Origin: an uncultured Bacteroides sp.
GTDB lineage: Bacteria > Bacteroidota > Bacteroidia > Bacteroidales > Bacteroidaceae
Direction of reading: 5' to 3'
DNA length: 53,076 nucleotides
NCBI GenBank assembly: GCA_902492205.1
Contig: CABUKU010000020.1
Location: forward strand, 1 to 53,076
The notes beneath the pieces were generated by a model. The model worked only from the letters and a program-made list of their open reading frames with translations. It was not told the DNA's origin and ran no database searches. The translations under genes and the position numbers were made by a program. Below, piece after piece: positions 1 to 8,147 of the stretch (its first letter is position 1; every line of letters starts with the position of its first letter).

Positions 1-68
1 TGGGAGACAAAGATAACAATTTATAAATTTACACCTCAGGTTTATTCATTGATCCCTTTCAATCGCTC

Positions 69-144
69 GACAATTGTCACTTAATCACTCGACAGTTGTC
101 GCGCACCGACTTGACAGTTGTCGAGTGATCGCTTGACAATTGTC
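69..144. repeat. Four palindromes at exactly 22-bp spacing
   Basis: Four copies of the near-perfect palindrome GACAATTGTC or GACAGTTGTC start at 69, 91, 113 and 135, so each is exactly 22 bp from the next. The 12 bp between cores differ but keep a trace of dyad symmetry (TCG...CGA, TTG...CAA). The rest of the gene-free stretch 1-389 holds only the hairpin at 302-376. The array lies beyond the 3' end of the minus-strand susD gene, and the gene to its left is outside the window. The same core with the same period recurs at 10720-10793. Function unknown; an operator cluster or a structural DNA element is possible. Confidence 0.85.
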
Positions 145-301
145 AAGTGGTTTGTTTTTCTGCATAAACAAAGCTGTTTTTGCTTTATGGAAGACAGATA
201 TAACGGCAGCAAAAAGAGAAATGAAAAGAAGGTTTATTCAATGCGTTTAAAGGAAAATTGAGCAAAAGGGTGACGGCAAATCAGAAAAGTGACGCTAACA
301 G

Positions 302-376
302 AAAAGTTGCAATCACCCCTGAATAGACTTGCTGTAAGCAATTACAGAAGATTGGTGACGGGTGACTGCAACTTTT
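302..376 (-). terminator. Branched inverted repeat after susD, possible terminator
   Basis: AAAAGTTGCA (302-311) pairs with TGCAACTTTT (367-376). Further pairing is possible between CACCC (314-318) and GGGTG (360-364), and between CTGTAA (332-337) and TTACAG (342-347). It lies just past the stop codon of the minus-strand susD gene and ends in a short T-run on that strand, which suits a transcript end. Termination is inferred. Confidence 0.45.
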
Positions 377-389
377 TTAAAATCTTTTT

Positions 390-2117
390 TTAGTCTGTAT
401 AGATAGCATCCGGACCAGTCCAAGCTGCATCTTGTACCAATACACCGCCTGAAAGGTTAATCTGGCTAACTGCGATAGGGAAGAATCCTCCTGTTTCTTT
501 GATTCGTTGTTCCATGTCGCCTAAGTTAGCTGTTGTCCATACTCCGGCATTGCAAATAGGCACTCCGTTTTTCTTGTTTAACTGTTTCCCGGCAATGTGC
601 CAACGCAATAAATCATAGTAACGGATTCCTTCGAAACACAATTCATATCTGCGTTCATTGCGCAATGCTTCTTCTGTGTATGCGGGTAGTGGCGGCAAGT
701 TAACCCTGTTTCTCACTTCGTTGATGTAGGAAACGTCTTTTGTTAGTTCGGCTAACATTAACAGAACATCGGAATAGCGCATGATATATGTATCTTGTGT
801 GTTGTCTCTTCTGTATTCTACGGGAGTATTATACAAAATACAGCTATAATTTACATATTCGGTTTCGCCTTCTTTGTTTTCTCTCTTTGCATTCATGGCA
901 ATGTATTTCTTGTTCCAATATCCGGTTTCTTCCATTTGTCCGTCTCCTCCCCACTCATATTCTTCCACTTCGTTTTTGTCTCTGATGTCCATGATGGAAG
1001 CTTGGCGACGAATGTCATCCGGTTCATTCTCTAACCATTCCTCCCATAATTGAGGATTTACGGTTCCTCCTCCCCAGCCTAAGCCTAAAGGAAACAGTTT
1101 GCGACCTGCATCGGCTATTCCCCAGCCGCGGATGGAACTGTAGAGTACAAGTTGGTTTGCATGATTTTCTCCGTAAACATTCCCTAATGTTGAATATTTG
1201 TAGCCAAAGATATTTTCATAGTTATCTCCTTCTTCTTTAATCCAAGTGATATTTTTGCCATATTTGGCTTTGATATTCTTCATGTATGTATAGTCTTTCG
1301 AAGTGGCTTCATTGCTATACGGCCATAGTGACCAGAAGTTCGGGAGAAGTCCGTGTCCGCTGTTCTTTACCACATCTTTGAGCCAATCGGTCACTTGTGT
1401 TTTTGTAACGCTGCCTCCGCCTGCAAGCGGCATTTCTTCTTTTTCGTAATAACCGGTATAGAACAACCAGGCTCTTGCCATCATGGATTCGGCAGCCCAC
1501 TTTGTTGCATGACCTAAACGTCCTTTGTCAATGCTTTGAAACTTCGTTGCCGGAAGTTTTTCTATTGCGGCTTTGAAATCGGATGCTATTTGTCCCCAAA
1601 GTTCTTCCGGGGTGGCACGAGGCAAATTAACCCGCTCGATAGTTAATACCAAAGGAACTGTTCCGTAAACACGGCAAAGATTCATATAGGCATAGGCTCT
1701 AAGGAAAAGAATTTCTCCTTCAACTGCATCTCTGTTTGCCTGGCTGCTCCAGGGAATCATGTCCATGCTGTTCAATATGTTATTCACTCTGAAAATGGCC
1801 GCATACATGTTTTGCCAGGGATTGCCATATTGGTTTTCGCCATTGCGCTTTAGTCTGCCGATAGCACGGTTGTCCCTGTCGCTCTTACCGGCTCCGCCAA
1901 AGCGGTCGTCGGAAGCTAAATCACTCATGTAGACAGGATTTAGCAGCGGAGCTATCTGGACAATACTTTGATATGTTGCTGCAATTAGCATATCGACGTC
2001 GGCTTCCGATGTTGGGAAACTGGATGTATCTTTTTTAGTCAAATTATCTGTATCCAAAAAGTTTTCGCAGCTTATAAGCATAAATACAGAAAGACATAGT
2101 AATAATATTCTTTTCAT
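390..2117 (-). CDS. SusD/RagB-family nutrient-binding lipoprotein
   Basis: A 575-residue SusD-like lipoprotein. It begins with a short hydrophobic signal and the lipobox LISC, giving a mature N-terminal Cys followed by E-N, as in Bacteroides surface lipoproteins. The N-terminal half carries the helical region typical of the family (AEGEILFLRAYAYMNLCRVYG), and the C-terminal RagB/SusD part ends with RNERRYELCFEGIRYYDLLRW, a hallmark of the family. It should bind the glycan at the cell surface and lid the SusC partner encoded 6 bp upstream. Neighbouring GH26 and GH3 enzymes suggest a beta-mannan or manno-oligosaccharide substrate, which is inference. It is the last gene of a four-gene minus-strand operon. 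Confidence 0.95.
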   Translation of the reverse strand: MKRILLLCLSVFMLISCENFLDTDNLTKKDTSSFPTSEADVDMLIAATYQSIVQIAPLLNPVYMSDLASDDRFGGAGKSDRDNRAIGRLKRNGENQYGNPWQNMYAAIFRVNNILNSMDMIPWSSQANRDAVEGEILFLRAYAYMNLCRVYGTVPLVLTIERVNLPRATPEELWGQIASDFKAAIEKLPATKFQSIDKGRLGHATKWAAESMMARAWLFYTGYYEKEEMPLAGGGSVTKTQVTDWLKDVVKNSGHGLLPNFWSLWPYSNEATSKDYTYMKNIKAKYGKNITWIKEEGDNYENIFGYKYSTLGNVYGENHANQLVLYSSIRGWGIADAGRKLFPLGLGWGGGTVNPQLWEEWLENEPDDIRRQASIMDIRDKNEVEEYEWGGDGQMEETGYWNKKYIAMNAKRENKEGETEYVNYSCILYNTPVEYRRDNTQDTYIMRYSDVLLMLAELTKDVSYINEVRNRVNLPPLPAYTEEALRNERRYELCFEGIRYYDLLRWHIAGKQLNKKNGVPICNAGVWTTANLGDMEQRIKETGGFFPIAVSQINLSGGVLVQDAAWTGPDAIYTD

Positions 2118-2123
2118 TTCCTT

Positions 2124-5100
2124 TTAAAATTTAAGATTAAAGCCAAGAATTATGGTACGTGGAGATGGATAGGAGCCGATGTCAATGCCTGATGCCCAGT
2201 TTTGATTATCACCGTAGCCAACTTCCGGGTCCATACCTGAATAACCGGTTATTGTCAAGAGATTCTGCACAGCAACGTATACACGTGCCTGCTGAAGGAA
2301 CATTTTGGGAGCTATCCGTTTGAAATCATAACCGATAGAAAGGTTCTGAATACGGAAATAATCACCGTCTTTTATGTAGATGTCGGAAACGTTCTGCCAG
2401 TTAAGGTGTGAACCGCTTGTCAGTCGTGGCAGTTTATTGGAGGTGCCTTCGCCATGCCAGCGTTCATAAATTTCTGTTGTATAGTTTTCCAAAGGCTCGT
2501 CTTTATAGTTTCTGTAAGACTGTGCAATCTGGTTTCCCAATACTGCAACGGTAGCTATGTTCATATCGAATCCTTTATATTCAAGATTGACGTTGAAGCC
2601 CATATTTACTTTAGGATATGGATTTCCTATCATTACACGGTCATCGGAATCAATTTTGCTATCATGGTTTGTGTCAACTATGATAAGGTCGCCCGGTTGT
2701 GTGTTTGCATATTTGGCTCCTTTGTATTGTTCGATTTCCTCTTTAGTCTGGAATACACCGGCTGTTTTGTAACCATAGAAGAATCCGATTGGGTAACCAA
2801 CTTGTGCACGATACATTTCATCACAGTTTCTCCATAACGGGCCACCGCCGTTAATGATTTGTTCGCTGTTATTGATCTTCGTTACTTCATTCTTATTGTG
2901 TGAGATATTGTAATTCAATCCATAAGAAAAGTCGCCGACCTGATCTCTCCATGTCAAACCTAACTCAATACCTTTGTTCTGTACGTCGCCACCATTGATG
3001 TAGGGAGCACCTGTTCCGTAGCTGCTCAATGCGGGAGCTCTCAGCAACCAGTCTTTGGTGTTTTTTACATAGTAGTCGAATGTGACTCCCAAGCGACTTC
3101 TTAAGAACCGGGCATCGAAACCCAGATTGAATTGTTCGGAAGTTTCCCAGGTAACATCTTCATTGGGGAGAATGTCAGGATATGCACCCGTTGTTATGGT
3201 AGATTTGTCGGGCCCAAAGAAATAGCGGGCATTGAAATTAATGGTTGCCAGGTATTGGAATCCGGCAATTGATTGGTTACCGTTCTGTCCCCAGCTTGTT
3301 CTGAGCTTAAAGAAATCCATAAATGAGGTGGCTTTTTCCATGAAACTTTCATTGGTAAGTACCCATCCTGCCGATACTGACGGGAAGTATCCCCAGCGTT
3401 TTCCGCGTTTAAAGTTGGATGAACCATCTGCTCTTAACACAAAATTCAACATGTAGGTTTCCTTGAAGTTGTAATTTACACGTCCAAAGAAGGATGCCAT
3501 TTTGTGGGGATTTGTCGGGTAGCCTCCAAGAGAAGTCGATCCGGATGCGATGACTTTTGTGTTATCAAGGTAAGCGTGCTCCAAGTCGTTAAAGAGTGAA
3601 TTCTTGTTTGTTCCGTTCATGCTCATGCCCAATCCATTGTTTTCAACAGACTGTCCGAGCAATACATCGAAATTATTGAGGCCTGTGGAGAAGTTGTAAT
3701 TAATTGTATTTTCAATCATCCAATTCATTGTTGTAGTCATCCTTTGTTGCACTTCATTCTCATTTCTGAAGTTGTCGCTTGACAGGTTGTATACAGGAAC
3801 GAATTTCCTATAATTGTTTTGTGCGTAACGGACTCCGAAGCTGCTTTTGAACTTTAAGTTTTTGATGGGTTCCAGGATGAGATAAGCATTTGCGTTCAAA
3901 CCATATGCTTTTGTTTCATTCTGTCCTTGTTCATAGTCCATGATACCAATAGGATTTGCACGGCTACTGTTAAGGGGAATGGCTGTTGTGTAGTTGCCGT
4001 TAGCATCATAAACATCGAATACCGGGTAAGTATTTAAAAGTCTGTATATGGAATTAGAGTCCATATTGCCAATACCGATACCGTTTTTGCTGCTGGCGTT
4101 AAAGTTGACATTCTCACCAAACTTTAAAATTTCGAGTTTGCCTTTCTTGAACAATGTATGTTCAGAGTTGATGCGAATGGTGGTTCTGTCGTATTGAGGG
4201 GCGACCGGCTTGCCAATAGTACCTTCCTGACTTGTATTGGATATACCGATTGAGAATACAGACTGTTCGCTGCCGCCGGTTACATTAAGTGAATGATTGC
4301 GTACAAAAGCATTTTTGTTTAATGCGCTTTCAAACCAATTGGGACCTTCCCAACCATTTTGAATCCTTTTCCAATCGGGAACCAGATTAGCCCAATCTAA
4401 GGTTTTATTGTCATTGCTGTAAGCTTCATCCATTATTTCTACATATTGCTGGGCATTTAACAGATCCGGCTTTTTATATACATTCTGCCATCCTACATAG
4501 GTATCTAATGATACACTTACTTTACCTGTACGTCCTTGCTTAGTTGTTATCAATACAACGCCATTCGCAGCGCGTGCACCGTAAATAGCAGCGGATGCTG
4601 CATCCTTTAAAATATCGATTGATTCAATATCTGCAGGGTTTAATGAATTGATGTCTCCTCCTGTTACACCGTCGATGATATACAGCGGCGCCGAATCTCC
4701 CACTGTGCCTAAACCACGGACAGCAACTTTGAATCCCTCACCGGGCATACCGGATGATTGGGTGATATTCACACCTGCCGTTTGGGTAGCTAATGCTCCT
4801 AAAGCATTTACTGTGTTTAATTTTGTGATGTCATCACCTTTGACTTGTGACGTTGCACCTGTTACCAACTTTTTCTTTTGAACACCATAACCTACTACTA
4901 CAACATCTTCAAGCTCTAAAGAACTTGTTTGCAGTACAACGTTAAGTTTCGTTTGATTGCCAACCACAATATCTTGTGAGGTATATCCTACGAACGAAAA
5001 AGTCAGAATTGATTCTTTATCAGGTACGGATATGCTGAAGTTACCGTCAATATCGGTAATAACTCCTGTGGTAGTTCCTTTTACAACAATGTTTACACCG

Positions 5101-5306
5101 GGCATAGTCATTCCGTCAGCATCAACCACTGTTCCGGAAACTGTAACTCCTGATTGCATAAAACCATTGTTAGAAGATGAATGAGTGCCATTGGCGAAAG
5201 CAACGCCAATAGTAATGAATAACAAAAAAGAGCATAGCGTCATAAATGAAAGTCCTTTTCTGATAAAAAGACCTACATCTATTCCATTTACATAATGTTT
5301 TTGCAT
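2124..5306 (-). CDS. SusC-like TonB-dependent outer-membrane transporter
   Basis: A 1060-residue SusC/RagA-family TonB-dependent receptor. After an N-terminal hydrophobic segment there is a carboxypeptidase-D-regulatory-like beta-sandwich (about residues 55-130, VSGTVVDADGMTMPGVNIVV), a TonB-box-like stretch (DVVVVGYG), the plug domain (IDGV, AAIYGARAANGVVLITTK) and the beta-barrel ending in an aromatic residue (LGFNLKF). There is no STN domain, so unlike the receptor at 21159-24533 it is not expected to signal to an anti-sigma factor. It imports oligosaccharides released at the surface. It sits between the mutarotase-like gene (113 bp upstream) and susD (6 bp downstream). Confidence 0.96.
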   Translation of the reverse strand: MQKHYVNGIDVGLFIRKGLSFMTLCSFLLFITIGVAFANGTHSSSNNGFMQSGVTVSGTVVDADGMTMPGVNIVVKGTTTGVITDIDGNFSISVPDKESILTFSFVGYTSQDIVVGNQTKLNVVLQTSSLELEDVVVVGYGVQKKKLVTGATSQVKGDDITKLNTVNALGALATQTAGVNITQSSGMPGEGFKVAVRGLGTVGDSAPLYIIDGVTGGDINSLNPADIESIDILKDAASAAIYGARAANGVVLITTKQGRTGKVSVSLDTYVGWQNVYKKPDLLNAQQYVEIMDEAYSNDNKTLDWANLVPDWKRIQNGWEGPNWFESALNKNAFVRNHSLNVTGGSEQSVFSIGISNTSQEGTIGKPVAPQYDRTTIRINSEHTLFKKGKLEILKFGENVNFNASSKNGIGIGNMDSNSIYRLLNTYPVFDVYDANGNYTTAIPLNSSRANPIGIMDYEQGQNETKAYGLNANAYLILEPIKNLKFKSSFGVRYAQNNYRKFVPVYNLSSDNFRNENEVQQRMTTTMNWMIENTINYNFSTGLNNFDVLLGQSVENNGLGMSMNGTNKNSLFNDLEHAYLDNTKVIASGSTSLGGYPTNPHKMASFFGRVNYNFKETYMLNFVLRADGSSNFKRGKRWGYFPSVSAGWVLTNESFMEKATSFMDFFKLRTSWGQNGNQSIAGFQYLATINFNARYFFGPDKSTITTGAYPDILPNEDVTWETSEQFNLGFDARFLRSRLGVTFDYYVKNTKDWLLRAPALSSYGTGAPYINGGDVQNKGIELGLTWRDQVGDFSYGLNYNISHNKNEVTKINNSEQIINGGGPLWRNCDEMYRAQVGYPIGFFYGYKTAGVFQTKEEIEQYKGAKYANTQPGDLIIVDTNHDSKIDSDDRVMIGNPYPKVNMGFNVNLEYKGFDMNIATVAVLGNQIAQSYRNYKDEPLENYTTEIYERWHGEGTSNKLPRLTSGSHLNWQNVSDIYIKDGDYFRIQNLSIGYDFKRIAPKMFLQQARVYVAVQNLLTITGYSGMDPEVGYGDNQNWASGIDIGSYPSPRTIILGFNLKF

Positions 5307-5419
5307 GTTTTTGAATTTTAGATTATTGTTAGACTGTTATGAATCATTGAATCAAGAAGTATGCTGATGCTTCCCTTGTTTTAACTGTGTATCTGTTCTT
5401 TCATAGGCATATATAGTTT

Positions 5420-6391
5420 TTATTTTATTGTGTAGAGTCTATATATAAGTGACCAATCGGTCTTTTTACCGGGAGGTACTTCAATGTCAATATAAGGCTC
5501 AGGGCAATAAGTCCTTTGAGAAGCCCAGAAATGAATGGTAGAATATTCGGTGTCTGAGGTAATGACTACTCCCGTTTTCAACCTTTTGTTTTCAATGGTA
5601 ATAAGACTATTTTTAGCTGTCTTGCCGAGTATATCTGTTATCATTACACTCTCGTGTGGAGCAAGTTCTTTTTTGAACCGGATTCGATTCTGGTTAATAT
5701 CTACAATATTATTTTCATTGTCCGATGGTTCTTTAATAATGTTTTTTGAGAACTCTATTGCTACATCGGGACCAGTAGGAAGACCTCCAATAGTAAAGAA
5801 ATTATGATTATACACATTGGTTTTGATAGTTCTCTTTCCTGTATTCTCCAAAGTGTGTTTGATTAGTAATTCGGATTTACCATTCACTAATTCAATGCTT
5901 TTGGTGTATTTGTATGAATAACCCGCCACATTGTTAATCATATGTATGAATTCTATCTTACTGTCGGCTTTATTTATAAGCCATTCTCCGGGATTGGTAA
6001 TCTCATAAAGCTTAAACTTATTGTATCCTTTTTCTTTGGATTTACGCAATCCACCCACTCCGATTTTTAGAAACTCTCTGTTATCATCGGCTAAATCGTA
6101 ATCTATTTCTTGAAATTCTTCAGCAGGACCGCATATTGCGTCATTCACTTCGGGATTGTGATTCGGATACCATTGTCCGAAGTACCTGTTTCCTTCATAT
6201 TTTAATTCGCAAATTATGCCGGACCAATCGAAGCGTGAAGATCTATAAAAACCGTTTTCGGTATCCGGCAAATACAATTTGGCTGTTATTAATCCATTGC
6301 TGATTGTATGTGAAGGATATTGTTGACTTTTCAGTTCTCCACAATGAAGTAAGAAAGTTACCCAAAGCAATATGATAAAAGAGAGTTTCAT
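5420..6391 (-). CDS. Secreted mutarotase-fold-like protein of the mannan locus
   Basis: A 323-residue protein with an N-terminal signal peptide (to about residue 22). It has the beta-rich pattern of galactose-mutarotase/aldose-1-epimerase-like proteins: ITAKLYLPD near the start, then RFDWSGIICELKYEGNRYFG, GPAEEFQEIDY, and a C-terminal half with NHNFFTIGG and IDIEVPPGKKTDWSLIYRLY. Such proteins interconvert sugar anomers or bind sugars in glycan operons. No catalytic residue could be assigned with confidence, so the enzymatic role is inference. Its ATG directly follows the GH26 stop codon with no gap, which points to co-transcription and probably coupled translation. It could instead be a non-catalytic sugar-binding relative. 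Confidence 0.6.
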   Translation of the reverse strand: MKLSFIILLWVTFLLHCGELKSQQYPSHTISNGLITAKLYLPDTENGFYRSSRFDWSGIICELKYEGNRYFGQWYPNHNPEVNDAICGPAEEFQEIDYDLADDNREFLKIGVGGLRKSKEKGYNKFKLYEITNPGEWLINKADSKIEFIHMINNVAGYSYKYTKSIELVNGKSELLIKHTLENTGKRTIKTNVYNHNFFTIGGLPTGPDVAIEFSKNIIKEPSDNENNIVDINQNRIRFKKELAPHESVMITDILGKTAKNSLITIENKRLKTGVVITSDTEYSTIHFWASQRTYCPEPYIDIEVPPGKKTDWSLIYRLYTIK

Positions 6392-7540
6392 TTACTTCTT
6401 TAGTTTATAAGTCTTGTTTGAAAAATCAATCATATCCAGATTAATACTCCGGGGATGGTTATAAATATCTTTTGCAATCTTTATGTTATCTCTGTTTTGT
6501 ATGAAATATCCCCAAGGCATGAACCATGACCACTGTGGCTGGTTCTCGTATGCTTCTGTTGAAGGCAAACTTCCTACTTCTCCTAAAGAAATGATTTTAC
6601 CTTGTCCTAAGGCTATGAGTTCGTCATGGTGAGATTGTTTCCAATCGTTGTGATAAACGTCTGCTGCCAAGACATCTACATAATCAGCTCCCGGGTAGTA
6701 ATCTGCATATGGTCCTGCTTCGTCACCGGGATTATTGCGCGGGGCATTCGTATTCCACACCCAGAGTAAATTGTTAAGTTTATGGTAGTTGGTGAAATAC
6801 TCATACATGCATATCCATAGTTTCTTGAAGCCATTTTCGCCCGGTTTGTTGCACCACCAGAACCATACACCGTTCATTTCATGGAAAGGCCGCCACAATA
6901 CAGGAACACCTGCCTCTTGAAGTTGCTTCAGATATTTTGCAACTCCATCCATTTGCTTTTTCCAAATAGCATTGAGCTCAGTGCCGTCTGTTGTCAATTC
7001 GTTCCATTCTTCTTGAGTCGGGAGATTGTCTGCCCATCGCCAAATATCGTCTCCATTGCAATCATCACCGTTTGCCGGCCAGCAGCAATGCCACATTATA
7101 GTAATGATTCTGCCTTCAGAATGTCTTTTGATAGCCGTATCAACAATAAGCTGTCTTTGTTGGTCGGTGGAGAGAGTGAGTTCTTCACAAGGAACACCTC
7201 TGGCTCCCGGAACTGTCAGATTTAAAGGACCGCAATGGCGGAAGCTGCATTGATTCTCTCCACGAGCATTAAAGCTAAAGTCTGAACCCCAGATTACCGG
7301 AGTTTTTCCGGTTAAGGAATCAACAACAAAATCATAACGATTAATATCACTCGCAAAATTATGTATACCTGTAAGTGTATATTTACCTTGCATCGAATAC
7401 ATGAAATCCAGTAGTTGTACAGCTTCGGGTATTGCATTCTTATTCACCGGGGCATATCCCTGTTTCTTTACTGTGGTACATCCAAAAATGAAGGTGAGAG
7501 AAAGTAGTACCGTCCAAAAATAGTTTTTGCTCTGTTTCAT
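6392..7540 (-). CDS. GH26 endo-glycanase, probable beta-mannanase lipoprotein
   Basis: A 382-residue glycoside hydrolase family 26 enzyme. A signal sequence with the lipobox IFGC (Cys21) predicts membrane anchoring. The family signature WRPFHEMNGVWFWW places the acid/base Glu at residue 221. SLGEVGS places the nucleophile Glu at 321, about 100 residues later as usual for GH26. Other family landmarks are WGSDFSF near residue 84, IMWHCCWP near 148 and VDVLAADVYH near 288. GH26 enzymes are mostly endo-beta-1,4-mannanases, and the SusCD pair and GH3 beta-glucosidase nearby support mannan or glucomannan breakdown. It is the first gene of the operon running to susD, and a TAnnTTTG promoter element lies about 33 bp upstream of its ATG. 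Confidence 0.9.
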   Translation of the reverse strand: MKQSKNYFWTVLLSLTFIFGCTTVKKQGYAPVNKNAIPEAVQLLDFMYSMQGKYTLTGIHNFASDINRYDFVVDSLTGKTPVIWGSDFSFNARGENQCSFRHCGPLNLTVPGARGVPCEELTLSTDQQRQLIVDTAIKRHSEGRIITIMWHCCWPANGDDCNGDDIWRWADNLPTQEEWNELTTDGTELNAIWKKQMDGVAKYLKQLQEAGVPVLWRPFHEMNGVWFWWCNKPGENGFKKLWICMYEYFTNYHKLNNLLWVWNTNAPRNNPGDEAGPYADYYPGADYVDVLAADVYHNDWKQSHHDELIALGQGKIISLGEVGSLPSTEAYENQPQWSWFMPWGYFIQNRDNIKIAKDIYNHPRSINLDMIDFSNKTYKLKK

Positions 7541-7572
7541 AATAATTAGATTGATGTTAAAAAGTGATATTG

Positions 7573-7580
7573 CAAATATA
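7573..7580 (-). promoter_or_regulatory. Bacteroides -7 element for the GH26-SusCD operon
   Basis: On the minus strand this reads TATATTTG, an exact TAnnTTTG match, about 33 bp upstream of the GH26 start. No clear TTTG sits at the usual distance upstream, so activation by a regulator is plausible. No regulator gene for this locus is visible in the window. Confidence 0.6.
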
Positions 7581-8033
7581 GATATATGAATACTAATACT
7601 TTGATACTATTTTATCAAAAGCCTGTATTATTTGCACTTATGGTTAGTATTTCTTTTGTTTGTTGATAAATTATTGATATATAGAAGTATATGAATATAG
7701 ATAAGAGCGATGTTATACGAAAGACTATTGAGCCAAATCTATAATTATTCTACATTTTGTTACGATACATATATTAATAATACTAATAAAATAAATGTAT
7801 TAGAATGTTTTTATACCGTAGCTTGGAATGATGAATTATTTGCTGGTAAAGCATTATGCTGTGAAGATATTTATAAGACTTATACTTTTCTACTTATATG
7901 GATTAATTTTTGTGTATTGGTTGAACATTCACCGTTTAACTTAGTATAAGTAACAAGAAACTGTTGCCGGGTTAGTGTATATTGGCAGGATGGAAAATGT
8001 AGAATGGCTTTATATGGGTTGGGGCATAATAAA
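7581..8033. other. Gene-free AT-rich spacer
   Basis: This stretch between the GH26 promoter and the GH3 terminator is very AT-rich. The only open frame, 7710-7949 on the plus strand (79 codons), has low-complexity composition, resembles nothing I recognise and is probably spurious. I see no repeat or RNA gene here. Confidence 0.5.
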
Positions 8034-8059
8034 AAGAAGTCACAAGACTGTGACTTCTT
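8034..8059 (-). terminator. Intrinsic terminator of the GH3 gene
   Basis: AAGAAGTCACA (8034-8044) and TGTGACTTCTT (8049-8059) form a perfect 11-bp stem with a 4-nt loop. On the minus strand it is followed by TTTTTATTAT. It lies about 90 bp past the GH3 stop codon, so GH3 is probably transcribed separately from the GH26-SusCD operon. Confidence 0.8.
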
Positions 8060-8147
8060 CAATTATCGGCTTCTATAAACTTATTCTAAACAGCAGTTTT
8101 ATAAGAAGATGGAAGGATATAAATATTTATAGCTGAATAGCTTTCTT

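Noticed and set aside
69..144. Possible small CRISPR array
   Set aside because: The repeated core is only about 10 bp and the period is 22 bp, too short for CRISPR repeats and spacers, and no cas genes are visible.
7710..7949. Open frame of 79 codons between GH26 and GH3
   Set aside because: It is AT-driven, has no recognisable domain or ribosome-binding site, and lies in a region explained by a promoter and a terminator.
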